DNA of 15,096 bases, from the NCBI GenBank assembly GCA_937881255.1, contig CALGFH010000226.1, forward strand, positions 1-15,096. The letters are read 5' to 3'. This document shows positions 8,238-14,469 of this stretch, piece after piece; position 1 is the stretch's first letter, and every line of letters starts with the position of its first letter. Both the position numbers and the translations under genes were made by a program. The stretch comes from an uncultured Actinomycetes bacterium (GTDB lineage: Bacteria; Actinomycetota; CALGFH01). The notes beneath the pieces are model-generated. The model did no database searches. It worked only from the letters and a program-made list of their open reading frames with translations, and had not been told where the DNA came from.

Positions 8238-8575
8238 TGGACGACCTGGCCGTCAAGGTGCTGGCCGTGGTCAGGCGGATCCCCTCGGGCCGGGTGCTGA
8301 CCTACGGCGACGTGGCCGCCCTGGCCGAGGCCGACGCCACCGCCCGCGACGTCGGCCAGGTCCTGCTCCGCCACGGCGATGCGGACGACATCCCCTGGTG
8401 GCGGGTCCTGCGGGCCGACGGCACGCCCCCACCCCACCTGCTCGACCGCCAGCTCGCCCACCTCCGCTCCGAGGGCACCCCCCTCGCCCCCTCCGGCGCC
8501 GCCGTCGACCTCCACGCCGCCCGCTGGGCAGCCTCGGGCCTCGGCCAGGACGCCCAGCCGTCACTGTTCGACTAG
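8237..8575 (+). CDS. Alkyltransferase-like protein (ATL; MGMT-type DNA-binding domain without the active cysteine)
   Basis: The 112-residue product is the C-terminal domain of O6-alkylguanine-DNA alkyltransferases: IPSGRVLTYGD (15-25, with the base-rotating Tyr23), an arginine-finger region TARDVGQVL (Arg37) and PWWRVLRADG (53-62). Active alkyltransferases have PCHR at this site; here Trp54 replaces the cysteine, which defines ATL proteins. ATLs bind O6-alkylguanine, flip it and hand it to nucleotide excision repair rather than dealkylating it. Two tryptophans in a row (PWWR, not PWHR) is a variation also seen in some ATLs. The GTG start overlaps the TAG of the HhH-GPD gene by one base. A ~30-bp repeat array follows instead of a recognisable terminator. 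Confidence 0.92.
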   Translation: MDDLAVKVLAVVRRIPSGRVLTYGDVAALAEADATARDVGQVLLRHGDADDIPWWRVLRADGTPPPHLLDRQLAHLRSEGTPLAPSGAAVDLHAARWAASGLGQDAQPSLFD

Positions 8576-8641
8576 GGGGTTGTGGACAGCCGTTCGCCTC
8601 CGTTCCCGGCCTCGGCTACCCTCCCGGAAGGGGCCCCATCT
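8576..8641. other. Short non-coding stretch before the repeat array
   Basis: No gene is supported here. TACCCT (8617-8622) resembles a plus-strand actinobacterial -10 box, followed by a small CCTCCCGGAAGGGG dyad, so a transcript into the repeats is possible. No -35 box or terminator with a T-run is visible. Confidence 0.3.
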
Positions 8642-8847
8642 GCGGCGGGTCGGGTTCGAGCGTGCCGCGGCGGCTGGTCGGGCCGAGCGTGCCCGCGGCG
8701 GCTGGTCGGGTTCGAACGTGCCCGCGGCGGCTGGTCGGGGCGAGCGTGTGTGCTCGGCGGCGGCTGGTCGGGTTCGAACGTGCTCAGCGGCGGGTCGGGT
8801 TCGAGTGTGGGTGCTCGGCGGCGGCGGGTCGGGTTCGAGCCTGCTCA
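8642..8847. repeat. Seven-copy degenerate ~30-bp tandem repeat, consensus near GCGGCGGCTGGTCGGGTTCGAACGTGCYC in two parts
   Basis: The core GGTCGGG recurs at 8648, 8676, 8704, 8733, 8766, 8793 and 8827, that is every 28, 28, 29, 33, 27 and 34 bp. Each core is preceded by GCGGCGG(CT) and in five of seven copies followed by TTCGA(A/G). The array fills the space between the ATL stop and the convergent amidohydrolase, reaching into that gene's stop codon (8845-8847). Unit lengths are not multiples of three and no fixed peptide is repeated, so coding is unlikely. There are no unique spacers, so it is not a CRISPR. Copies 3 and 5 contain the palindrome TTCGAA. Function unknown: protein-binding array, structured 3' RNA or replication-slippage satellite are all possible. 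Confidence 0.85.
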
Positions 8848-10083
8848 GAGGTCGTTGCGGTGGATCCGGCCGGCGGCCATGACCAGGCGGAGGTTGCGGG
8901 CGGGGTCGGTGAGCAGGCCGAGGTTCTCCAGGGGGTTGCCGTCGACCACCAGCAGGTCGGCGAAGGCGCCGGGGGCGATCACGCCGGCCTCGCCCTCCAG
9001 GCCGATCAGGCGGGCGGCCACGGTGGTCGCCGAGCGGAGGATGTCGGCGGCCGGCTGGACCTCGGACCGGATGGTGAGCTCGGTCAGCTGGCGGCGGTGC
9101 ATGCCGCCGAGCAGGTCGGTGCCGTAGACGATCGGCAGCCCGGCCCGGTGGGCCAGCTCCAGCGCCCCCAGCCCGGCGTCCAGCACCTGGTCCACCTTGG
9201 CGTGCTGGGCGGCGGGCATGCCGTGGTCCAGGCCCTCGTCGGCCAGGGCGGCGTAGGTGGCCAGGGTGGGCACGTAGAACGCCCCGGTCCGCTGGAACAG
9301 CTCGACCGACGACTCGTCCATCAGGTTGCCGTGCTCGATGCAGCCGACCCCGGCCTCCAGCCCCCGGTTGACCGCGGCCGCGGTGTAGGCGTGCCCGGTG
9401 ACGTACCGGTTGGCCGCCCGGGCCTCCTCCACCACCGCCCGCAGCTCCTCCATCGAGTACTGGGTCGAGTCGATCCGGTCGGTGGGGGAGGCCACCCCGC
9501 CCGAGAGCATCACCTTGACGTGGTGGGCGCCCCGCCGCAGCTGGTCTCTGGCCGCCCGGCGCACCTCGGCCACGCCGTCGGCGATCACGCTGAGGGTCGG
9601 GGCGCAGGGGTGCTGGTCGAGCACGGCCCGCCCGGGCCCGCGGGAGTCGCCGTGCCCGCCGGTCTGGGACAGCGCCTTGCCCCCGAAGATCACCCGGGGC
9701 CCGGGCAGCAGCCCCTCGGCGACCGCGGCCGCGATCCCGTAGTCGGCCCCGGCCACGTCGCGCACGCAGGTGAACCCCCGGTCCAGCATCCCCCGCAGGA
9801 TCCCGGCCGCCCGCGCGGTCACGTACGACGGCGCCCACTCCTCCAGCGCCCCCAGGTCGGCGGTGGCCGCGTTCACGTGCACGTGCCCGTCGATCAGCCC
9901 CGGCATCACCGTCATGCCCCGGACGTCGAGCACGGCCGCGTCCCCGGCCCTGACCGCCGAGGTCGCCCCGGCCTCCACCACCCGGCCGTCCTCGACCACC
10001 ACCGCCTGCCCCTCGGCCAGCACCCCGGCCTCCGGGTCGAGCACGGCGGCGTTCTCCAGCACGATCCGCCCGGCGTCCGCCAA
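8845..10083 (-). CDS. Metal-dependent amidohydrolase family protein (imidazolonepropionase/prolidase-like)
   Basis: The 412-residue product has the complete binuclear metal site of the amidohydrolase superfamily: His67 and His69 in DGHVHV, a bridging Lys190 in HVKVMLSGG, His231 in VTGHAY, His251 in CIEHGN and Asp323 in YGTDLLGG. The N- and C-terminal parts (residues 5-60 and 365-410) form the usual beta-sandwich. The order HXH, KVM.SGG, TGHA, EHG is that of the Xaa-Pro dipeptidase/imidazolonepropionase-like branch, which hydrolyses amide bonds in dipeptides, ring compounds or N-acyl amino acids. No signal peptide is seen, so it is cytoplasmic. The TTG start is backed by GGAGG 6 nt upstream. 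It lies 57 bp after the lipoprotein dioxygenase in the same direction and may be co-transcribed. Confidence 0.92.
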   Translation of the reverse strand: MADAGRIVLENAAVLDPEAGVLAEGQAVVVEDGRVVEAGATSAVRAGDAAVLDVRGMTVMPGLIDGHVHVNAATADLGALEEWAPSYVTARAAGILRGMLDRGFTCVRDVAGADYGIAAAVAEGLLPGPRVIFGGKALSQTGGHGDSRGPGRAVLDQHPCAPTLSVIADGVAEVRRAARDQLRRGAHHVKVMLSGGVASPTDRIDSTQYSMEELRAVVEEARAANRYVTGHAYTAAAVNRGLEAGVGCIEHGNLMDESSVELFQRTGAFYVPTLATYAALADEGLDHGMPAAQHAKVDQVLDAGLGALELAHRAGLPIVYGTDLLGGMHRRQLTELTIRSEVQPAADILRSATTVAARLIGLEGEAGVIAPGAFADLLVVDGNPLENLGLLTDPARNLRLVMAAGRIHRNDL

Positions 10084-10089
10084 CCCCTG

Positions 10090-10094
10090 CCTCC
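10090..10094 (-). promoter_or_regulatory. Ribosome binding site deciding the TTG start of the amidohydrolase
   Basis: GGAGG is followed by CAGGGG and then TTG (10083-10081). The 6-nt spacing is ideal and no ATG or GTG with comparable spacing precedes the conserved N-terminal strand, so TTG is the most likely start. Confidence 0.7.
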
Positions 10095-10140
10095 GATCTC
10101 GTCCCGGCGATCCCGGGCAGAGGCTACCGCGGGCGGGGCG

Positions 10141-11004
10141 TCAGACCCCGATGGTCAGGGTGGCGGTGTAGCCGGCGGAGGCGTCGCCGGACATGGTGGC
10201 GAGCTGGTGGATGCCGCCGTCGTCGCCGAAGACCATGTCGCCGGCCAGGCTGACCTGGGACAGGTTGGAGACGCTCTGCTCGTAGCCGGAGGTGGCGTAG
10301 ACGGCCTCGCAGGCCTCCTTGGGCAGGGCGATCTGGGAGGTCTTGACGATCGGGCCCGACGAGGTCGCGTCGGAGAGGGTTTCGTAGACCTCGAGGTGGA
10401 TGTGGGGCCAGCGACCCGAGTAGCAGGCCGGGAAGATCGACTGGAAGGTGACGGTGCCGTTGGCGTCGGCCTCCTGGGCCCCGCGCAGGTAGTTCTCGTC
10501 GGCGGCGGCCTGGCTGTAGAGGGAGTAGTTGCCGTCGCGGTCGCACTGCCACAGGTACACCCCGGCCCCCTTGGCGGCGTCGCCGGTGGCCGCGTCGCGC
10601 ACGGTCAGCCTGATCTCCAGCGGCACCCCCTCGGCGGCGGTGGCCGAGGAGCCGAAGCTGGAGCGGATGTCGCTGCGGACGATGCCGGAGTCGTCGAGCA
10701 CGTTGGGGCCGTTGGACCCGTCCCCGGGGTAGGGCCCGGCCGTCTCCTCGGGGACCTCGGTGAGGTCGCCGCCGGCCGCGGACGAGCCGGTCGTGCCCGT
10801 CGAGGCCGAGCCGTTCGTGCCCGACCCACCGCACGCGGCCAGCAGCGCGGCCGCGCTCAGCCCACCGAACAGCCCCAGGACCTTGCGCCGGTCGACCAGG
10901 GTCTGGAGGTCGTAGACGAGCCCGCGGTCGGACTCCTCGATCTCGTGGCCGTGCTCGTCCACCCACCTCCTGGGGGCATTCGAGGACCGTTCGCGCCTGG
11001 TCAT
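10141..11004 (-). CDS. Intradiol ring-cleavage dioxygenase-like protein, Tat-type lipoprotein
   Basis: The 287-residue product (ATG at 11004) has an unusually long N-terminus, then DRRKVLGLFGGLSAAALLAAC: a twin-arginine pair (39-40), a hydrophobic core and a lipobox ending at Cys58. A Ser/Gly/Thr-rich linker follows. It is thus predicted to be exported folded by Tat and anchored outside by lipid. The rest is the intradiol dioxygenase beta-sandwich with all four non-haem Fe(III) ligands: Tyr160 in DGNYS, Tyr195 in FPACYSG, and His201 and His203 in PHIHLE. Classical members cleave catechols between the hydroxyls; substrates of the secreted group are mostly unknown. GGAG lies 6 nt before the ATG at 11004. 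An alternative ATG at 11016 overlaps the upstream stop as TGATG and would add four residues. The amidohydrolase follows 57 bp downstream. Confidence 0.9.
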   Translation of the reverse strand: MTRRERSSNAPRRWVDEHGHEIEESDRGLVYDLQTLVDRRKVLGLFGGLSAAALLAACGGSGTNGSASTGTTGSSAAGGDLTEVPEETAGPYPGDGSNGPNVLDDSGIVRSDIRSSFGSSATAAEGVPLEIRLTVRDAATGDAAKGAGVYLWQCDRDGNYSLYSQAAADENYLRGAQEADANGTVTFQSIFPACYSGRWPHIHLEVYETLSDATSSGPIVKTSQIALPKEACEAVYATSGYEQSVSNLSQVSLAGDMVFGDDGGIHQLATMSGDASAGYTATLTIGV

Positions 11005-11015
11005 GGTCAGCTCCA

Positions 11016-12085
11016 TCAGCGGTAGGGATCATCGTCCCGGCATGATGGCAAGCCGGCCTTGACCGAGCCTGGAGGTTCCCTGGGAGTTCCCTGGAAGGCC
11101 ACGATGGCCAGGACGGCGGCGAGCACGGTGGGGGCGAGGGCACGCATGCCGGAGAGGAACCGGCCGAGCAGCTCGCCGGAGAGGAACAGCCCGTACAGGC
11201 CGAGCAGGAGCCCGGTCCAGCCGAGCAGAGTCGCGCGGCGCCCACCCGGCGAGCGGCGGCCCGACCGCGGCGGCGGCCGCGGCGTCGGCGGCGCTGGGCG
11301 GGATCCGCCAGGCCACGTACGCCCACCACAGCCCGAGCAGTACCAGGCCGGGGACGACCACGGCCGCCGCCCCGGCCAGCCGGGCCCGGCGGCGCCCGCC
11401 GCCTATAGCCAGCCAGGCCGCCGCCGCGACCGCGAAGGCCAGGTAGGACTCCTTGGTCAGGGCGGCCCCGGCGAACGCCAGCCCGGCCGGGACCGGCCGC
11501 CGGTCCAGGACCAGGCTCAGGCCCAGAGCGGCCAGGGCGAGCGCGAGCGGCTCCGCGGTGGCGAAGGCGACGCCGACCACCACCCCCGGCACCAGCGCGA
11601 ACGACAGGCCCCACCAGGGCGAGGGCCCCACGCGGCCACCAGCCGGCCGGTCGCCGCCGATCCGAGGGCGACAGCCAGCGGCCCCACCGCCAGGAGCCCG
11701 ACCGGGACGGCGCCGGCCCGCCGGCCAGCAGCCAGCCGTCGACCGGCTGCAACGGCCGGCCGGCCCGGTACCTGGGCATGTCGAAGCTGCTGGCCAGCCT
11801 CTGGCCGAGCGCGGGGTCATAGGCCAGCCCCAGGAACCACTGCCCGTCGTAGCCGTTCCCGGGGGTGATCTGGACGTCCAGGTGCCTGGCGGCCAGCTGC
11901 TCGTCCAGCCCCCAGCTGGTCCCCACGACGAACGGTGCCGTCGGGTCCCACCCCAGCCGGGCGAACTGGAGCACCAGCAGCAGCCCTCCGACCAGCAGCC
12001 CGCCCGCCGCCACCCCCGCCACCGCCCGCCAGCCCGGCTGGCGGGCCGGCGCCGGAGCGGCCACGGGGACGTGCAGCGGTCGCAT
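11016..12085 (-). pseudogene. Polytopic membrane protein, GT-C glycosyltransferase-like, with three frameshifts
   Basis: Three minus-strand frames together give a coherent integral membrane protein of about 355 residues. The first part (from ATG 12085) has a membrane helix (GLLVGGLLLVLQFA) and then GNGYDGQWFLGLAYDP and DMPRYRAGRPLQPVDGWLLAGG. The middle has several helices with FALVPGVVVGVAFATAEPLALALAALG and AALTKESYLAF. The last has a helix LLLGLYGLFLSGELLG and ends at a TGA (11018-11016). The YDGQ and RYR.GRP motifs recall bacterial polyprenol-dependent glycosyltransferase-like proteins of envelope polymer synthesis; this assignment is tentative. Frame breaks lie near 11705-11722 (one base missing), 11620-11632 (one missing at a GGGG/CCC run) and 11236-11260 (one extra G at GGGTGGG). 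Either the gene is decaying or homopolymer errors are present. Its stop overlaps an ATG of the dioxygenase gene. Confidence 0.75.
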
Positions 12086-12133
12086 GACCGCGGATGCTAC
12101 CCCGCTCCCCTCCGGCCGGCCCGGCTCCGCAGC

Positions 12134-12430
12134 CTAGGCGGGGGCGCGCCGGCCCGGCATCTGGTTGCGCTGGGTGGCGGCGGCGCCCCAGTGGCCGATG
12201 TCGAGCAGGGCGGCGAGGATGACCCAGAACCAGTCCCACCCGATCAGGCCGCGGCCGGGGGTGTAGAGCAGCACGTACATCAGGGTCGCGAAGGGCAGGA
12301 AGATGATGCCCAGCAGGGGCAGCAGGAACGTGTCGAAGGCGGCGTCGATCCTGGCCGGCCTCGCCACCCACAGGATGAACAGCGCCAGGCGCGGGAAGAG
12401 CCCGGCCATCAGCGCGAAGAGACAACCCAT
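12134..12430 (-). CDS. Small three-helix membrane protein, function unknown
   Basis: The 98-residue product has three predicted membrane segments (about residues 4-24, 32-56 and 66-84) with a conserved-looking ARPARIDAAFDTFLLPLLGIIFLPF stretch and a GLIGWDWFWVILAALLDIGHW segment, then a short basic tail. It resembles small actinobacterial membrane proteins seen beside DUF6325/DUF7144 genes; I know no function. The ATG is preceded by AAGGAG with a 6-nt spacer, an excellent ribosome binding site. It lies 44 nt after the 53-aa gene and appears to be the last gene of the four-gene group, with 48 bp before the frameshifted membrane gene. Confidence 0.85.
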   Translation of the reverse strand: MGCLFALMAGLFPRLALFILWVARPARIDAAFDTFLLPLLGIIFLPFATLMYVLLYTPGRGLIGWDWFWVILAALLDIGHWGAAATQRNQMPGRRAPA

Positions 12431-12474
12431 CTCGTGCTCCTTGTCTGTTCCCTGCTGCGAATGGGGTGGTGCGG

Positions 12475-12636
12475 TCAGTAGCGGCGGCGGGCGACCCGGC
12501 GGGAGGTCCGCCGCGCGACCCGGCGGCCGGACGTCGCCCCGACCACGACCGCGGCCGCGACCGGGGCGGCCACGCCCGGGCCTCCCACGTTGCGCCTGGC
12601 CGTGCGCCGGGCGACCCTTCGAGACGGTCCGAGCAT
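12475..12636 (-). CDS. 53-aa very basic small protein with a hydrophobic centre
   Basis: This short gene has ATG at 12636, TGA at 12477-12475 and a strong AAGGAGG (12650-12644) 7 nt upstream, the best ribosome binding site in the operon. The peptide begins MLGPSRRVARRTARRN, has a Gly/Ala/Val core (VGGPGVAAPVAAAVVVGATSG, residues 17-37) and ends in TSRRVARRRY, about one third arginine overall. The layout suggests a single weak membrane segment flanked by arginine clusters, or a nucleic-acid or membrane-surface binding peptide. It sits between the DUF6325-like gene (35 nt) and the 98-aa membrane gene (44 nt), all in one direction. Small basic proteins of this type occur near DUF6325 genes, from memory. 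No function is known. Confidence 0.75.
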   Translation of the reverse strand: MLGPSRRVARRTARRNVGGPGVAAPVAAAVVVGATSGRRVARRTSRRVARRRY

Positions 12637-12671
12637 GGTGGTCCCTCCTTGCTGTGCGGTTCGATGCCGGC

Positions 12672-13208
12672 TCAGATGGCGTCGCCCTCGGCCGACGCCA
12701 GGGCCTCGGCCTCCTCCGCCCCGACCAGCCCGATGGCGATCAGGTCGAGCGGGCTGATGAACTCCGACGCCAGGCGGAACCCGCCGGCGCGGGCGACGGC
12801 GTCGCGCAGCCCGATCGCCCAGCGGTGCTCGAGCAGGACCAGCAGGCCGGCGCTGTCGGGAGGGATCTCCTCGAGCACGTCCCAGGCCGTCTCGTCGCTG
12901 AGCACCCCGCCGCGCTCGGCGACGGCCTCGGCGCCGCGCTCGGCCCCGATCTCGAAGCCCTCCTCGCCGGCCGCGCCCAGGCCGATCAGCCCGCCCACCA
13001 GGGCGCCGAACGCGGCCTGCTCGTCGCCGCTGAGCTGGCTCGCGTGCAGGGCTTCGGCGTTGCCGTCGGCGTCCTTGCGCACGGCCAGGGCGTCGATCAC
13101 GCGCACGAGGTCGTTGTCGCGGAGCCGGTCCAGCTCCTCCCGGATCTCGCCTTGGAAGTCGGGGTGCTTGAACCCAACGACCAGCAGCTGTACAGGTCCG
13201 ATCGCCAT
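12672..13208 (-). CDS. DUF6325-like (DUF1269-type) protein, function unknown
   Basis: The 178-residue product begins MAIGPVQLLVVGFKHPDFQGEIREELDRL, has a nine-residue core VRVIDALAV, a Gly-rich helix hairpin (FGALVGGLIGLGAAGEEG, about 87-104), an acidic middle and a second repeat-like LLVLLEHRWAIGLRDAVARAGG. Two related alpha/beta halves around a Gly-rich segment are the mark of the DUF1269/DUF6325 group. It is probably soluble or membrane-associated; the function is unknown, though such proteins often lie near stress and membrane genes in actinobacteria. A GAGAGAGG ribosome binding site precedes the ATG by 5 nt. It begins 22 nt after the stop of the DUF7144-like gene. Confidence 0.88.
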   Translation of the reverse strand: MAIGPVQLLVVGFKHPDFQGEIREELDRLRDNDLVRVIDALAVRKDADGNAEALHASQLSGDEQAAFGALVGGLIGLGAAGEEGFEIGAERGAEAVAERGGVLSDETAWDVLEEIPPDSAGLLVLLEHRWAIGLRDAVARAGGFRLASEFISPLDLIAIGLVGAEEAEALASAEGDAI

Positions 13209-13230
13209 GATGGCCTCTCTCCCGTGTATC

Positions 13231-13671
13231 TCAGTAGCGGTCTTGGGCGACGTCGCGGCCGTGGGCGGCCAGCGCCCAGATGACGAAGATGTCCAGGGCG
13301 ATGACGGTCATCGACCAGAACGGGTAGTAGGGGATGAAGGCGAAGTTGGCCACGGCGCTCACCAGGGCCAGGGTGATGCCGACGACCCGGCCCCAGGTGC
13401 GGCCGGCCATGACCGCGAACCCGGCCATCGCGACCACGATCCCGAGCAGCAGGTGGACCCAGCCCCAGGTGGTGGCGTCGAACTGGAACAGGTAGTTGCG
13501 GGTGGCGACGTAGAACTCGTTCTCGAACAGCGCCACCAGGCCGGAGAACGCCTGGAAGACCCCGGACATGATCATCATGAGGGCGGCGAACAGGATGAAG
13601 CCCACCGCCCAGCCGCTCGCCTCCTTCGCCCGGCCCGCCGATCGGTACTGCGGTGCTGTCTGCTCGGTCAC
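13231..13671 (-). CDS. DUF7144-like four-helix membrane protein
   Basis: The 146-residue product starts with a short polar head (VTEQTAPQYRSAGRAKEASG) and has four predicted membrane helices: WAVGFILFAALMMIMSGVFQAF, WVHLLLGIVVAMAGFAVMAG, VVGITLALVSAVANFAFI and WSMTVIALDIFVIWALAAHG. The pattern GVFQAFSGLVALFENEFY...TWGWVHLLLGI...FIPYYPFWS is that of the DUF7144 family. The role is unknown. The GTG at 13671 is chosen over an upstream TTG-like extension because GAGGAGGG lies 7 nt before it and family members start close to the first helix. It is the first gene of the minus-strand group, divergent from the HdeD-like gene, with two palindromes in between. Confidence 0.88.
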   Translation of the reverse strand: MTEQTAPQYRSAGRAKEASGWAVGFILFAALMMIMSGVFQAFSGLVALFENEFYVATRNYLFQFDATTWGWVHLLLGIVVAMAGFAVMAGRTWGRVVGITLALVSAVANFAFIPYYPFWSMTVIALDIFVIWALAAHGRDVAQDRY

Positions 13672-13771
13672 TGCCGATCCCTCCTCGGGGATGCTGCCCG
13701 GCCAGCCGTCGATTCGGTGGCCGGAGGTGCTCCGTCGGGGCAACCTTCACAGCCGGGCAGGCGGACCGGCA

Positions 13772-13788
13772 TCACCCGTAACGGATGA
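13772..13788. promoter_or_regulatory. Operator candidate 1: TCACCCG-TAA-CGGATGA
   Basis: A 17-bp near-perfect inverted repeat (13 of 14 arm positions symmetric or 6 of 7 base pairs) with a 3-nt spacer. It matches the second copy 32 bp downstream in both arms apart from one base, so the pair is unlikely to be chance. Confidence 0.6.
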
Positions 13789-13803
13789 GATTCCCGGTGC
13801 CGG

Positions 13804-13820
13804 TCACCCGCCGCGGGTGA
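13804..13820. promoter_or_regulatory. Operator candidate 2: TCACCCG-CCG-CGGGTGA
   Basis: A perfect 7-bp inverted repeat with a 3-nt spacer, 34 bp before the ATG of the HdeD-like gene. It is centred 32 bp (about three helical turns) from the first copy, so two dimers could bind the same DNA face. Confidence 0.65.
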
Positions 13821-13854
13821 TGGCGTGGCGGCTGGCCCGGCGCAGGCTTGCCGC

Positions 13855-14469
13855 ATGATGGAACCGCCTGCCGAACCGGTCAGGCCGGGTGCGCCGCGGC
13901 CCGAGGCGACCCGCCTGCCGGCGCTGGCCCGGTACTGGTGGCTGACCGCCGTGCGCGGGCTGGTGGCGCTGACCCTGGCCCTGGCCATCGTGGTCGCCGG
14001 GCGCGGCACCGACCGCCTGGTGACCTTCCTCGGCCTCTACTGGATGGCCGGCGGGCTGCTCACGCTCCGCTTCGCCCTCGCCGTGCGCCCGCGGCGAGGG
14101 GCGCGGCTGGGCCTGGTGGCGGGCCTGGCCGCGGTGGTGGGGGCGCTGCTGGTGCTGCTGCGCCACGGGCTGGCCGGGCTGGTCCAGCCGGAGCTGCTGG
14201 TCGAGCTGGTCGGCGTCTCGGCCGTCCTGACCGGGCTGCTGCGGGTGGTCGGCGGGTTCGCCGCCGAGAAGCAGCTCGGGCGGCGATGGACGATCGGCGG
14301 CATGGTCCTGGGAACCCTCGAGGCCGCGCTGGGCTTCCTGCTGCTGGCCAGCACCGAGGTCCGGCCGGAGGTGATCGGGCCGGTGGCCGCGGCCTGGGGG
14401 GTGGCGAGCGGGAGCCTGCTCCTGGCCGAGGGCGTGCGGCTGCGCCGCTTCGCCCGCACCTCCACCTAG
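13855..14469 (+). CDS. HdeD/DUF308-like multi-pass membrane protein
   Basis: The 204-residue product has a Pro-rich head and about six membrane helices in three hairpins (about 27-48/54-76, 84-101/112-132, 143-163/169-191). Segments such as YWWLTAVRGLVALTLALAIVV and FLGLYWMAGGLLTLRFAL resemble the repeat of HdeD/DUF308 proteins, first known as acid-resistance membrane proteins in enterobacteria; the actinobacterial role is undefined. The match is by pattern only. I chose the ATG at 13855 (a second ATG follows at 13858); a GTG at 13825 is in frame but lies just after the palindrome and adds ten unusual residues. The ribosome binding site is weak. Its TAG overlaps the stop of the convergent transporter in a CTAG. 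Confidence 0.75.
   Translation: MMEPPAEPVRPGAPRPEATRLPALARYWWLTAVRGLVALTLALAIVVAGRGTDRLVTFLGLYWMAGGLLTLRFALAVRPRRGARLGLVAGLAAVVGALLVLLRHGLAGLVQPELLVELVGVSAVLTGLLRVVGGFAAEKQLGRRWTIGGMVLGTLEAALGFLLLASTEVRPEVIGPVAAAWGVASGSLLLAEGVRLRRFARTST

Larger units (their letters stand above)
13672..13854. promoter_or_regulatory. Divergent promoter region between the DUF7144-like operon and the HdeD-like gene
   Basis: This 183-bp gap holds two 17-bp palindromes in its right half and no supported gene. No textbook -10/-35 pair stands out on either strand. The sequence CGGGTGAT in both palindromes is loosely like the GGGTAT -10 of SigB-type sigma factors, but I would not call it a promoter. Confidence 0.5.

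Noticed and set aside
8700..8723. LexA/SOS box in the TTCGAACGT sequence near the DNA repair genes
   Set aside because: Only a half-site is present (the second CGTTCG arm is missing), and the repeats lie downstream of the repair genes.
8642..8847. CRISPR array or tRNA T-arm cluster (GGTTCGAA in each unit)
   Set aside because: Units abut without unique spacers and no cloverleaf forms; GGTTCGAA alone is not evidence of tRNA.
8379..8882. A 167-codon plus-strand frame through the ATL end and the repeats
   Set aside because: It runs out of frame over the ATL gene and reads different peptides from each repeat unit because the unit lengths are not multiples of three.
13804..13820. Palindrome as an intrinsic terminator
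   Set aside because: It lies between divergent starts, has no T-run and has a matching second copy, which fits an operator better.
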